From: Clostridia bacterium
GTDB lineage: Bacteria; Bacillota; Clostridia; UBA1381
Assembly (NCBI GenBank): GCA_017551095.1
Contig: JAFZMQ010000025.1
Location: 1-64,000, forward strand
Direction: 5' to 3'
DNA length: 64,000 bases
A model generated the notes under the pieces. That model was not told the DNA's origin and made no database searches. It saw only the letters and a program-made list of their open reading frames with translations. This document shows positions 7,246-16,294 of this stretch, one piece after another. Both the position numbers and the translations under genes were made by a program. Position 1 is the stretch's first letter; every line of letters starts with the position of its first letter.

Positions 7246-8098
7246 GGTTACAGGACTGACATATATATATCAGCAGGGTATGCCCTTTGAAAAAAAAGCG
7301 GTTGATAATGTCAGCTTTGAGATACCAACGGGTGATTTTTTGGCGATAATAGGGCATACGGGTTCGGGAAAATCCACCCTTATCCAGCATTTTAATGCAC
7401 TTTTAAAGCCAACGCAGGGGAAAATTGAAATTGACGGAATTGATGTTACAGACCCTAAAACAAATCTTATGGAGATAAGAAAAAATGTAGGGCTTGTTTT
7501 TCAATACCCTGAGCATCAGCTTTTTGAAGAAACGGTGTATAAAGATATAGCATTCGGACCTAAAAATATGGAACTTTCCGATTCCGAAATAGAGAAAAGA
7601 GTTAAAAGTTCGGCTCTTGCGGTGGGACTTTCTGAGGAGCTTTTGCAAAAATCGCCCTTTGAGCTTTCAGGTGGGCAAAAACGCCGTGCGGCTATTGCAG
7701 GGGTGCTTTCAATGAGCCCTAAGGTTATGATTCTGGACGAGCCTACGGCAGGACTTGACCCCAAGGGCAGAGACGAAATCTTAGGAGAGCTTTCTACACT
7801 CCATAAACAAAACCCCGATATGACAATTTTGTTTGTTTCACATTCTATGGAAGATGTGGCAAAACTTGCAGAGCATGTGCTTGTAATGGACCATGGTCGT
7901 ATTGCCATGCACGGAACTACATCGGAGGTTTTTGCAAAAAGCGGAGAGCTTAAAAAAATCGGGCTTGATGTGCCGCAGATAACCGAGCTTACGCATAGGC
8001 TCATAAAGGACGGCATAGATATACGCCCCGATATTTACACGGTAAAATTTGCTTCCGAGATATATAAAAATCTCATAAAGGAGGCGGAAAATGTTTAA
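7238..8098 (+). CDS. ecfA2: ECF transporter ATPase EcfA2
   Basis: The 286-residue second ATPase of the energy-coupling factor module has Walker A GHTGSGKST, a Q loop FQYPEHQLFEETV characteristic of EcfA2, signature LSGGQKRR, Walker B MILDEP and switch VSHSMEDV. It forms a heterodimer with EcfA1. It overlaps ecfA1 by 8 nt and ecfT by 8 nt, with GGAGG just before the ecfT start inside its 3' end. Confidence 0.94.
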   Translation: MIKVTGLTYIYQQGMPFEKKAVDNVSFEIPTGDFLAIIGHTGSGKSTLIQHFNALLKPTQGKIEIDGIDVTDPKTNLMEIRKNVGLVFQYPEHQLFEETVYKDIAFGPKNMELSDSEIEKRVKSSALAVGLSEELLQKSPFELSGGQKRRAAIAGVLSMSPKVMILDEPTAGLDPKGRDEILGELSTLHKQNPDMTILFVSHSMEDVAKLAEHVLVMDHGRIAMHGTTSEVFAKSGELKKIGLDVPQITELTHRLIKDGIDIRPDIYTVKFASEIYKNLIKEAENV

Positions 8099-8900
8099 GG
8101 ATATTACAATCGGTCAGTATGTTGACGGAAATTCGGTAATTCACAGAATGGACGCAAGGGTGAAAATTCTTTTGTCAATTCTTTATATCATACTCCTTTT
8201 TGTCATAGATTCTATTGCCCTTTATGCCGTTTTTGGCGTGTTTACGGCTTTTTTGGTTATAATTTCAAGAGTTCCGTTTAAGTATATCATAAAGGGCTTA
8301 AAGCCCATGCTATACATTTTGATTTTTACGGCTGTAATAAACCTTTTCGTAACGGGCGGAGAAACTGTTTTGTGGCAATCGTCATTGTGGAAAGGTCTGA
8401 AAATCACAAAAGAGGGGCTGACTATTGCCGTGCAGATGGTTTTAAGGCTGGTATTTCTGGTTATCGGGACATCGCTTTTGACGCTCACAACAACGCCGAT
8501 TATGCTGACAGACGGCATAGAAAAGCTTTTAAAACCGCTTGATGCCGTAAAAGTGCCGTCGCACGAAATAGCTATGATGATGACTATTGCCATACGCTTT
8601 ATTCCGACGCTTTCCGAGGAAACGGAAAAGATTATAAAGGCACAAAAGGCACGAGGGGCAGACTTTGAAAGCGGCAATATAATAAAACGCACAAAGGCTA
8701 TGGTGCCGATTTTAGTGCCGCTCTTTATCAGTGCGTTTAAGAGGGCGGACGACTTGGCAATAGCTATGGATTCACGCTGCTATAACAGCGGAAAAAAGCG
8801 TACACGGATGAAACAAATGAAAATGACATGGATTGATGCGGCGGCATCGGGAGTTATGATAGCATTTTCGGTTTTTGTTATAATAATTCAGAGATTTTAG
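8091..8900 (+). CDS. ecfT: ECF transporter transmembrane component EcfT
   Basis: The 269-residue membrane protein has about five or six hydrophobic segments and the coupling-helix motifs KARGADF and a second Arg-rich region (SRCYNSGKKRTRMK), which contact the two ATPases. The N-terminus GQYVDGNSVIHRMDARVKI is typical of EcfT. Gene order ecfA1-ecfA2-ecfT-truA is the classical Firmicutes order, but here it is not attached to the rplQ ribosomal cluster within this window. Confidence 0.93.
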   Translation: MFKDITIGQYVDGNSVIHRMDARVKILLSILYIILLFVIDSIALYAVFGVFTAFLVIISRVPFKYIIKGLKPMLYILIFTAVINLFVTGGETVLWQSSLWKGLKITKEGLTIAVQMVLRLVFLVIGTSLLTLTTTPIMLTDGIEKLLKPLDAVKVPSHEIAMMMTIAIRFIPTLSEETEKIIKAQKARGADFESGNIIKRTKAMVPILVPLFISAFKRADDLAIAMDSRCYNSGKKRTRMKQMKMTWIDAAASGVMIAFSVFVIIIQRF

Positions 8901-8919
8901 CCTTAACGGAGGTTAGAAT

Positions 8920-9654
8920 ATGCGTAATATAAAATTGACACTGCAATTTGACGGCACGGCATACCACGGTTGGCAGATGCAGAAAAATGCACTTACGGTG
9001 CAGGAAACTTTAAGCTGTGCCATAGAAAAAATAACGGGCAGTAAACCGCAGCTTGTCGGTTCGAGCAGGACAGATGCGGGAGTACACGCAAAAAAATTTA
9101 TATGCAATTTCAAAACAGAGTCAAATATTCCGCCCGATAGGATACCGACGGCACTTAACACATATCTGCCCTGCGACATAGTATGCCTTTTGGCAGAGGA
9201 CGAGAAAGCTGAGTTTGACTCGCGGTTTTCAGCAAAGAAAAAATGTTATACCTATTATATTTTTAACTCAAAACAGCCGGATGCGTTTTTACACAACTAT
9301 TCATGGCATTTCCCGTATGACCTTGACATATCAAAAATGAAAAAAGCGGCGAAGGCTTTTTTGGGTAAACACGATTTTTTAGGCTTTGCCGCGAGTGGAT
9401 TTACTGTAAAAACGACTGTTCGGGAGATTTATTCGCTGGAAATTGATAAAGAGGGCGACTTAATCAAAATCACCGCAGAGGGCGACGGATTTTTGTATAA
9501 TATGGTGCGGATAATGGCGGGGACACTTGCCTTTGTGGGATGCGGAAAGATAAATGCTGACGAAATGGCGGAAATTATAGCATCAAAGGACAGAAAAAGG
9601 GCAGGAGTGACGGCTCCGCCGCAGGGACTATTTTTGACGGAGGTGTATTACTGA
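8920..9654 (+). CDS. truA: tRNA pseudouridine(38-40) synthase TruA
   Basis: The 244-residue enzyme modifies uridines 38-40 in the tRNA anticodon arm. The catalytic Asp lies in SSRTDAGVHA, and the family motifs LQFDGTAYHGWQ and FLYNMVRIMAG are present. GGAGG precedes the ATG. Its TGA overlaps the next ATG by one base, so the following membrane-anchored protein is co-translated. Confidence 0.96.
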   Translation: MRNIKLTLQFDGTAYHGWQMQKNALTVQETLSCAIEKITGSKPQLVGSSRTDAGVHAKKFICNFKTESNIPPDRIPTALNTYLPCDIVCLLAEDEKAEFDSRFSAKKKCYTYYIFNSKQPDAFLHNYSWHFPYDLDISKMKKAAKAFLGKHDFLGFAASGFTVKTTVREIYSLEIDKEGDLIKITAEGDGFLYNMVRIMAGTLAFVGCGKINADEMAEIIASKDRKRAGVTAPPQGLFLTEVYY

Positions 9655-11015
9655 TGAATAAAAAGAGCGGGTTTTGGAAGATTTTTTTTGCTATTGTTTG
9701 CCTGTGCGTTGCATCAGTTTTTGCACTTATCGAGTCGGGCAAAACACCGCTATTTGTAACGAATTATAAAAACAATTTCAAGCGTAACATAAGCGGAATA
9801 TGTGCATATTTGGGGATTGAGCTGCCGATAGAAACACAGCTTTACCTTGACGATATGTCCGAGCCGGAGCAAAAACCGCAGATGACTCCTGCATCGGAGG
9901 ACGAGCAGAAAAAGGATGATGCCGCAGAATATGAGGAAGATATTGTGCAGCCAAAAGAAGGAGATGCCGATTTTACGGTAAAGGAAACGGCAAAAATGCA
10001 GAAAAACCTTCCAACAGCCTTTGCCGCCGCAGAAAATACAAGGTTCGCAAACTACGGAAATTTGATAGTGAGTGCAAACGAAACGGAGTATTCAATCTAT
10101 AAAAGCGATACAAAACAATTATCAAGCGAAAAAATACAAATGCAGGAGCCTATTTTAAAGGTTTCGGACGATTATGTTTTAATAAGCGAAACGGGCGGCA
10201 AAAAAATAAGCCTTTATAAAGGCAAAAAACTGATGTTTTCCGCCGAAACAGAAGGGAACATTTTAACGGCAGACCTTTCGAAAAAAGGCGATGTCATAGC
10301 CGTTACGCAAAAGGAGTATTACAAGGGACAAATTGTTGTATTTAACAAACGGGGAAAGAAAATATTTGTGTGGGATTCGGGCTCATACAGTATTTTAGAC
10401 GCGTCAATATCAAAAAACAGAAAAGTGGCAATTTCTCTTTTGAGCACAGATGAGGGAGCAAGTAGTATAATACAAATTTTTGACGTAAAGGGCAGAGAAA
10501 TCTGCAAAACAGACGAGTTTTCAAACACAGTTTTCTTTGATTCGGCATTTTACGGCGAAAACCTGCTGCTTCTTTCCGAGAGCAAGTGCATTTCGATAAC
10601 GGAAAAGGGAAAAATCAAATGGGAATATGACTTTGACGAGAGAAAAATTAAAAAGAGCGTCCTTTTTGCAAACGGAAACAGAGCGATTCTTTTTGATAAT
10701 GACGGCATAGGCGAAATAGTTGTTTTAAAGGCGAACGGAAAGGCATATGCGCCGATAAAAACCGAAAATATGCCTGATACAATTAACATCAATTCAAGAT
10801 ATGTAGCATATAATAACGGCAGAAATGCAGTTTTAACAAATTATAGCGGTAAGAGGGTGCTTGTAGCGGAGTGCAGCAGTGATATAAAGCAGATTTATAT
10901 AACTGCGTCGGACAAGGTGTTCTGCGTTTACGGTACAAGTATTCAGGAAAAAACACTTAAAAAACCGCCGAAAGTTAAAGAAGTAAAGGAAATAGAAGAA
11001 AAAGAAGGGACATAA
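9654..11015 (+). CDS. Membrane-anchored beta-propeller-like protein (DUF5711-like)
   Basis: The 453-residue protein has one N-terminal membrane segment (about residues 7-25), then an acidic low-complexity linker (about 60-115). A long C-terminal region of repeated short strand-like units of 40-50 residues follows, ending in a Lys/Glu-rich tail. The layout fits DUF5711-type proteins of Clostridia, which are exported and anchored, with a predicted beta-propeller outside the cell. No enzymatic motif is visible. It lies between truA and a cvpA-like gene in one operon; a cell-surface role is inference from the anchor alone. Confidence 0.65.
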   Translation: MNKKSGFWKIFFAIVCLCVASVFALIESGKTPLFVTNYKNNFKRNISGICAYLGIELPIETQLYLDDMSEPEQKPQMTPASEDEQKKDDAAEYEEDIVQPKEGDADFTVKETAKMQKNLPTAFAAAENTRFANYGNLIVSANETEYSIYKSDTKQLSSEKIQMQEPILKVSDDYVLISETGGKKISLYKGKKLMFSAETEGNILTADLSKKGDVIAVTQKEYYKGQIVVFNKRGKKIFVWDSGSYSILDASISKNRKVAISLLSTDEGASSIIQIFDVKGREICKTDEFSNTVFFDSAFYGENLLLLSESKCISITEKGKIKWEYDFDERKIKKSVLFANGNRAILFDNDGIGEIVVLKANGKAYAPIKTENMPDTININSRYVAYNNGRNAVLTNYSGKRVLVAECSSDIKQIYITASDKVFCVYGTSIQEKTLKKPPKVKEVKEIEEKEGT

Positions 11016-11017
11016 TT

Positions 11018-11710
11018 ATGAGCTATATATGTGACGGGATACTTATTTTAGCGTCGGCACTTTGCATAGGCTTTTCCATGAAAAAGGGATTTATCAGTGC
11101 GTCAAAAAAAATACTTGCACTTATTCTGACGGCATTGCTGCTATCATCTGTGCAGCCGCATATGCTGAACCTGCTGCAAAGTACGCCGGTAAGCAGTGCG
11201 GTAAGGACAATGGTGGCAAAAAATGTTTCGTCCTCCTATGAAAAAAAGGAACTTCCGGAGGATACCGACACGACAAACACAGGGGAAACGCAGGTTATAA
11301 TTTCATCTTTGGGGTTTCCGAAATTTATGCAAAACAGCATAAATAAGACAGTTTCGGGTATGACTGAAATCAAAAATAATGTTATGGAAGTAATAACAGA
11401 CGCCGTAACGCTTATGATTTTAAAGCTTTTATCTGTACTTTTGCTGTTTTTAATTATTAAAATTTTTGTATTTCTAATGCTTAAAATATTAGAAGGTCTG
11501 TTTAAACTCCCCGCACTCAGAACAATCAACCGTTTTTTAGGGGCTTGTTTGGGCGTAATAAATGCACTTTTGTTAATTTACTTGGTTTGCGGAGCGGTGA
11601 GCTTTTTTGCACCGGCAGACAAGCTGGAAATTATTGAAGAAACTGTAAGAAATACATATATTTTAAAATATTTTTATGATAACAATTTGCTGATGACATT
11701 GTTCATTTAA
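11018..11710 (+). CDS. CvpA family membrane protein
   Basis: The 230-residue protein has four hydrophobic segments: two near the N-terminus (about residues 5-55), and two at about 125-150 and 175-200. A glycine-containing motif RFLGACLGVINALLLIY matches the CvpA fold (colicin V production family). An unusually long hydrophilic loop (about 60-120) separates the pairs. The family is broadly conserved, with no settled biochemical function. It starts 3 nt after the preceding gene. Confidence 0.7.
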   Translation: MSYICDGILILASALCIGFSMKKGFISASKKILALILTALLLSSVQPHMLNLLQSTPVSSAVRTMVAKNVSSSYEKKELPEDTDTTNTGETQVIISSLGFPKFMQNSINKTVSGMTEIKNNVMEVITDAVTLMILKLLSVLLLFLIIKIFVFLMLKILEGLFKLPALRTINRFLGACLGVINALLLIYLVCGAVSFFAPADKLEIIEETVRNTYILKYFYDNNLLMTLFI

Positions 11711-11726
11711 AAAAGAGGTGAAAAAA

Positions 11727-13016
11727 TTGCAGGAAAGAACCGATTTGAAGGATAAAACAAAGGAAGAGCTTAAAGAAATTGCCAAAGGACTTGGAATAGA
11801 AAAAATATCATCATTAAAAAAAGACGAGCTTATTTTAGCGATAACCGAAGCGGTAAGTGATGTTGATACAAAACCGAAAAAACGCCAAAGACCGCAGGAG
11901 GCAGTAGAGGTTTGCGGAGTTTTGGATGTTATGGCGGACGGATTCGGTTTTTTGCGGTTAGACGGGTATAAGCCGAGCGAAAAGGATGTATATGTATCGC
12001 CGACGCAGATAAGACGGTTTAATCTGAAAACAGGTGACGAAATAACGGGTGACGCCCGTCCTTCACAGGAGGAGGATAAATATTCACCGCTTTTATTTGT
12101 AAAAAAAATCAACGGCGATAGCCTTGATGTAGCGTTAAAACGCAAGAATTTTGAAAAGCTCACGCCGATTTACCCGAAAGAGAAATTAAAGCTTGACACA
12201 GGTGAACGCGATAAGTACGCATCACGCCTTTTAGATGTTATCGCACCGATAGGAAAAGGGCAAAGAGGTATGATTGTCGCACCGCCAAAAGCGGGAAAGA
12301 CAACGCTCATAAAGCAGATTGCACAGTCGATATCTAAAAACTATCCAAAGGCAAAACTCATAGTTTTGCTGATTGATGAACGCCCTGAGGAAGTTACCGA
12401 TATGTGCCGTTCAATCGACGGCGAAGTGGTGGCATCAACCTTTGACCAGACTCCGCAGAATCATACAAGATGTGCGGAAATGGTTTTGGAACGGGCGATG
12501 AGGCTTGTGGAGCAGAAAAATGATGTTGTTATTCTCTTAGACTCAATAACAAGACTTGCAAGAGCGTATAACCTGACGGTGACGCCTACGGGCAGAACGC
12601 TGTCGGGAGGTTTAGACCCCGACGCACTGTTAAAACCGAAAAAATTCTTCGGTGCGGCGAGAAATATTGAAGAGGGCGGAAGCCTTACCATACTTGCAAC
12701 GGCACTTGTAGAAACAGGCTCACGCATGGACGATGTCATTTTTGAAGAATTTAAAGGCACGGGCAATATGGAGTTAAAGCTTGATAGAGGACTTCAAGAA
12801 CGCAGAATATTCCCTGCAATAGATATTTTAAAATCGGGCACAAGAAGAGAGGAAGAACTCCTTTCTGAGCAGGAAACAGAGGCGGTTTGGAGCATCAGAA
12901 GAAGCCTTAATGCACAGAACACCTATGATACAATGGCAAAGCTTTTACAGCTTTTAAAAGGCACAAAAACAAACAGTGAATTTGTAGATATGATTTTAAA
13001 ATACTACAAAAAGTAG
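11727..13016 (+). CDS. rho: Transcription termination factor Rho
   Basis: The 429-residue hexameric RNA helicase has an N-terminal helical Rho-N region, a cold-shock-like RNA-binding domain (about 55-120), and the ATPase core with Walker A PPKAGKTT, Walker B VVILLDSITRLARAYN, and the R-loop/Q-loop regions. It releases RNA polymerase from untranslated transcripts. The TTG at 11727 was chosen because AAAGAGGTGA ends 6 nt upstream; a GTG at 11718 overlaps that ribosome site. In Bacillus rho is followed by rpmE; here rpmE lies about 21 kb away. Confidence 0.96.
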   Translation: MQERTDLKDKTKEELKEIAKGLGIEKISSLKKDELILAITEAVSDVDTKPKKRQRPQEAVEVCGVLDVMADGFGFLRLDGYKPSEKDVYVSPTQIRRFNLKTGDEITGDARPSQEEDKYSPLLFVKKINGDSLDVALKRKNFEKLTPIYPKEKLKLDTGERDKYASRLLDVIAPIGKGQRGMIVAPPKAGKTTLIKQIAQSISKNYPKAKLIVLLIDERPEEVTDMCRSIDGEVVASTFDQTPQNHTRCAEMVLERAMRLVEQKNDVVILLDSITRLARAYNLTVTPTGRTLSGGLDPDALLKPKKFFGAARNIEEGGSLTILATALVETGSRMDDVIFEEFKGTGNMELKLDRGLQERRIFPAIDILKSGTRREEELLSEQETEAVWSIRRSLNAQNTYDTMAKLLQLLKGTKTNSEFVDMILKYYKK

Positions 13017-13073
13017 CCCCTAACATAAAGCAGGGACTTGCCACATAGAATGTATAAAAGGGGAGATGCAGAA

Positions 13074-14219
13074 TTGAAAAAAATCGCATTGTTACTTAGC
13101 ATACTTTTGATTTTTGTAGGATTATCAAGTTCGGCTTATGCAGAGGAAATCGTACCGGATGTAAAATCCGCATATCTTTTAGAGCCGTCAACGGGCACTG
13201 TTCTCTATGAGAAGAATCCCGACGAGCATTTGCAGATTGCAAGTGTTACCAAAATTATGACAACGCTCATAATTTTGGAAAAGGTGGATAACGGCGAACT
13301 TAATCTTACCGATATGGTGACGGCAAGTAAAAACGCACAAAGTTATGGCGGAACGACTATGTTTTTGGAGGCAGGAGAGCAGTTTTCCGTAAGCGATATG
13401 CTGAAAGGTATCATGGTTGCAAGTGCCAATGACGGTTGTGTTGCAATGGCGGAGCATATAAGCGGCAGCGAAGAAGAATTTGTAAAGCTTATGAATAACC
13501 GTGCCGCAGAGCTGGGCATGGAGAACACGCACTTTGTAAACTGCAACGGTCTTGATGATGATGTTGATGTAACCGAGGCATATTCAACGGCAAAAGATGT
13601 TGCGATAATGTCAAACGAACTGATAAAACATAAAAAAATATTCGATTACAGTACGATATGGATGGATTCTTTAAGGGACGGCAAGTTTATGTTGGCGAAT
13701 ACCAATAAACTGCTACGCAACTATCAGGGAGCAACGGGCTTAAAAACAGGCTCAACTACAACAGCGGGTTGCTGTCTGTCGGCTACGGCGGAAAAGAACG
13801 GAATGGAGCTTATTGCGGTAGTTTTGGGAGCACCAACGACAGAGCTTCGTTTTTCGTCGGCAAGTAAGCTGTTAGATTACGGCTATGCCAACTATTCAAT
13901 TTCCAAAATGGCGGAAAAAGGTGAGCCTATGGGAACGGTAAATGTTTCGTGGGGACTTGAAAAGGTTGTTTTGGCAGAAGCGGCAGAAAACTATAATGTT
14001 TTAAATAAAAAATCAGAACCGCAGGAGATTGAAAAAACGGTTAAGATGAAAAACAAGGTTTTAGCCCCCGTTAAAAAGGGAGATAAGCTGGGCGAAATAA
14101 CCTTTACAAAGGACGGAAAAACGCTTAAAACGGTAGATATTGTGGCAAAAGAAGATGTCGGCAAAAAGGGATTTTTCAAAATTTTAGCGGATATAATAAG
14201 CTCAATAATAAAAGGATAA
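13074..14219 (+). CDS. D-alanyl-D-alanine carboxypeptidase (DacF-like, S11)
   Basis: The 381-residue secreted serine peptidase trims the terminal D-Ala from peptidoglycan stem peptides. A signal peptide covers about residues 1-23 (hydrophobic run ending AYA-EE). The catalytic SVTK lies at 57-60, followed by SAN (VASANDG) and KTG (LKTGSTTTAG). The C-terminal domain (about 280-360) is the usual PBP5-like beta domain, and the end IISSIIKG is a short amphipathic helix that could rest on the membrane. The TTG start at 13074 has GGGGAG 8 nt upstream; upstream in-frame codons add a non-signal extension. A spore-cortex (DacF) role is possible but not provable here. Confidence 0.9.
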   Translation: MKKIALLLSILLIFVGLSSSAYAEEIVPDVKSAYLLEPSTGTVLYEKNPDEHLQIASVTKIMTTLIILEKVDNGELNLTDMVTASKNAQSYGGTTMFLEAGEQFSVSDMLKGIMVASANDGCVAMAEHISGSEEEFVKLMNNRAAELGMENTHFVNCNGLDDDVDVTEAYSTAKDVAIMSNELIKHKKIFDYSTIWMDSLRDGKFMLANTNKLLRNYQGATGLKTGSTTTAGCCLSATAEKNGMELIAVVLGAPTTELRFSSASKLLDYGYANYSISKMAEKGEPMGTVNVSWGLEKVVLAEAAENYNVLNKKSEPQEIEKTVKMKNKVLAPVKKGDKLGEITFTKDGKTLKTVDIVAKEDVGKKGFFKILADIISSIIKG

Positions 14220-14222
14220 AAA

Positions 14223-14251
14223 ATAGCACTCGCAACAAATGCGGGTGCTAT
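14223..14251. terminator. Bidirectional terminator between dacF-like gene and 14248-14553
   Basis: atagcactcgca (14223-14234) pairs with tgcgggtgctat (14240-14251), one G-U, with A-rich and T-rich flanks on the two strands. It overlaps the last codon of the minus-strand gene. Confidence 0.85.
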
Positions 14252-14553
14252 TTTATTAACATATCTGCCAAAAAGACAATGCCTAAAAGTATTAAAACCG
14301 AGTGGAGATAAAGAAACAAATTTATCTTTTTAAATGCTTCATCTGCTTCGAGCTGTTTTATGGTCTTTATAATAATCAGTGCCGCACCGGCGATTATTGC
14401 AGGGGCAAAGAAAAATCCAAGTAACGCCCCGCCATATGATGTTGTATGCTTTAATATAAAATTAAGTATTATAACATAATATGCGGCTCCCGCTAAAAGC
14501 GAGAATATAAGACCGCCGTATTTGGTTTTGAAAATTTTGCCGATTCCGTACAT
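14248..14553 (-). CDS. Small membrane protein of unknown function
   Basis: The 101-residue protein has three hydrophobic segments (about residues 14-32, 43-62 and 79-97). A short charged cytoplasmic-type loop (KTIKQLEADEAFKK) lies between the second and third. I do not recognise a family. AAAGGAG precedes the ATG and a good minus-strand promoter lies 32-60 nt upstream, so the gene looks real and monocistronic. Confidence 0.7.
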   Translation of the reverse strand: MYGIGKIFKTKYGGLIFSLLAGAAYYVIILNFILKHTTSYGGALLGFFFAPAIIAGAALIIIKTIKQLEADEAFKKINLFLYLHSVLILLGIVFLADMLIK

Positions 14554-14584
14554 ATAAATCTACTCCTTTATAAATTACAAAAAT

Positions 14585-14613
14585 AGTATAACATAGAAAA
14601 TGTATAAAATCAA
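14585..14613 (-). promoter_or_regulatory. Promoter of the small membrane protein gene
   Basis: Reading the minus strand, TTGATT (14613-14608), 17 bases, then TATACT (14590-14585), followed by a 30-nt leader to the ATG at 14553. Confidence 0.6.
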
Positions 14614-14726
14614 TAATATCTGTTTTGTGCAGGAAAAATGCGAGGTGAAAACATATTTTTGTCGAAAAAGTATAAAAATTATCAAAAAATTTGTGAATTA
14701 GTTAGTAAAAATATATAATTATTTAC

Positions 14727-14755
14727 TTGACAAAATTTGCATATAATGGTATAAT
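14727..14755 (+). promoter_or_regulatory. Promoter of the zinc-ribbon gene
   Basis: TTGACA at 14727-14732, 17 bases, TATAAT at 14750-14755: perfect consensus. The leader to the ATG at 14826 is about 64 nt. The TTG of the -35 box is in frame with the gene but cannot be its start codon. Confidence 0.85.
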
Positions 14756-14825
14756 CCTACTGAATCTGTATAAATTTTTATCCGGATTGCAAATTTTTTT
14801 AATATTCAAAGTGAGGGAACAGAGA

Positions 14826-15113
14826 ATGTACGAAGACAAAACTCTAATCTGCAAAGACTGTGGCAAGGAATTTATTTTTTCCGCAGGAGAACAGGAATTT
14901 TATGCTGAAAAGGGCTTCCAGAATGAGCCTATAAGATGCAAAGAGTGCAGAATTGCAAGAAAGAACAGCATAAGACAAAACAGAGAAATGCACGAAATCA
15001 CTTGTGCTGACTGCGGAAAGGTTGATAAGGTTCCGTTCTTACCAAAGGACGACCGCCCCGTTTATTGCAGCGAGTGCTTTGAAAAGCATAAAGAGGAATC
15101 TCTTACTTTGTAA
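14826..15113 (+). CDS. Zinc-ribbon protein with two CXXC pairs per half
   Basis: The 95-residue protein has an N-terminal zinc ribbon (CKDCGKEF ... RCKECR) and a C-terminal one (CADCGKVDKVPFLP ... VYCSECF). This matches the paired zinc-ribbon/CxxC-x17-CxxC proteins common in Clostridia, which are often annotated as putative zinc-binding or DNA-binding proteins. The ATG at 14826 has GAGGG 8 nt upstream. A strong private promoter suggests steady, high expression. No established role; nucleic-acid binding is inference from the fold. Confidence 0.85.
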   Translation: MYEDKTLICKDCGKEFIFSAGEQEFYAEKGFQNEPIRCKECRIARKNSIRQNREMHEITCADCGKVDKVPFLPKDDRPVYCSECFEKHKEESLTL

Positions 15114-15129
15114 TTAAGCATGAGATTTT

Positions 15130-15157
15130 GGGACGCAGGTTATGCGTCCCTTTTGTT
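15130..15157. terminator. Terminator after the zinc-ribbon gene
   Basis: gggacgca (15130-15137) pairs with tgcgtccc (15143-15150), followed by ttttgtttt on the plus strand. The stop codon of the convergent ylbJ lies in its loop. Confidence 0.85.
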
Positions 15158-16222
15158 TTGCGAGAATATATTTTTTGAAAAAAGCATAAAGACTGAAATA
15201 AGAAATATAAGAAGATTTACCGAAATCATATACACACTGCTTAGGCAAAAACCGCAGGAAAGCTGAGCTTTTGTAGAATTGAAGACGGCAACGGTTTGCG
15301 GAAATATTCCAAGTATCAAAAGGGTAAATATGGCAGAAAGAAAGCCGTGCAAAACCTTGCCTAAAATGTACGGCTTTAAACTAAGCCCGTATTTTGCGGT
15401 AACCGACATCACCTGCAAATGAACACAAAGACCTGCAAATCCGACGGCAAAGGAGGACATAGCAAGTCGGAACGGTAGCGGAGCGGATAGTCCGCTTATT
15501 TTTTTTATTCCGCCCGTAAACTCTAAAAGAGCGGAAATAATGGCGTCAGAAAACGTATTTACGGGAAGAATGTTGGTTAAGACATTGGACATAGTAAAGA
15601 AAAAAACTATTGCTCCGCAAACGGTCAGAATACTGTTTATAGAGTTCGCAAGTACCCTTGCGAAAATTTCCGATATGCTCCCGTCTGCCGTATTAAGACG
15701 GCTTTTCGGTGCGGAAAAACTGCTACGCTTGTAAAATCGAAAAAGTACGCCCGTCATAATTGCGGAAATTATGTGCGAAATGTATAAAACTATGCCGACT
15801 CTTGCGTTTTGGTAGATTGCCGTACCCACCGCCCCCAAAATAAATAAAGGACCGGAATTGTTGCAAAAAGCCAAAAGCCTCTCCGCCTCGCTTTTTGACA
15901 GATACGCATTTTCATAAAGCTGACAGGCGGTAACAGCACCCAGGGGATAACCGCTTAAAATTCCTAAAACAAAGGCTGACGCACCGTTTTCGTTCACATT
16001 AAAAAGCGGTTTCATAACAGGACGGAAAAATTTTGCCATAGACTCTGCAAAGCCTGAATACACCAAGATTCCCGAGCATATAAAAAACGGAAAAAGTGAC
16101 GGGATTATAATTTCATAACAAATATCAAGAGCCTGTTTTGAATAGAATATCGAGCTTTCAGGCGAAAAAATCATTAAAGCCGTAAGAATTACCGTAAGAG
16201 TGCAAAAAATTGTCTTTTTCAC
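15140..16222 (-). CDS. ylbJ: Sporulation integral membrane protein YlbJ
   Basis: The 360-residue protein has about eight to ten hydrophobic segments. It contains two Gate/nucleoside-transporter-like repeats, with motifs GYPLGA (LSGYPLGAVTACQLYE) and CNNSGPLFILGAVG that are typical of YlbJ. In Bacillus ylbJ is a sigma-E gene needed for the spore cortex. The GTG at 16222 was chosen because GGGGG lies just upstream; an ATG at 16252 would add MSYSFIGGVC, which places the ribosome site inside the ORF. It is divergent from yqfC-yqfD, both also sporulation genes, with the structured element B between them. Confidence 0.88.
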   Translation of the reverse strand: MKKTIFCTLTVILTALMIFSPESSIFYSKQALDICYEIIIPSLFPFFICSGILVYSGFAESMAKFFRPVMKPLFNVNENGASAFVLGILSGYPLGAVTACQLYENAYLSKSEAERLLAFCNNSGPLFILGAVGTAIYQNARVGIVLYISHIISAIMTGVLFRFYKRSSFSAPKSRLNTADGSISEIFARVLANSINSILTVCGAIVFFFTMSNVLTNILPVNTFSDAIISALLEFTGGIKKISGLSAPLPFRLAMSSFAVGFAGLCVHLQVMSVTAKYGLSLKPYILGKVLHGFLSAIFTLLILGIFPQTVAVFNSTKAQLSCGFCLSSVYMISVNLLIFLISVFMLFSKNIFSQNKRDA

Positions 16223-16294
16223 ACAAACACCCCCTATAAATGAATATGACATTTACCAAAAAAATAGAGCATATATTTTAATGAGGTGAAAATT

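Noticed and set aside
14727-14825. 33-codon extension of the zinc-ribbon protein
   Set aside because: The TTG start codon is the -35 box of its own promoter; the transcript begins downstream of it.
16244-16251. Sigma-E type -35 match (GTCATATT on the minus strand) for ylbJ
   Set aside because: It lies only about 22 nt before the chosen start codon, which would place the transcript start inside the gene.
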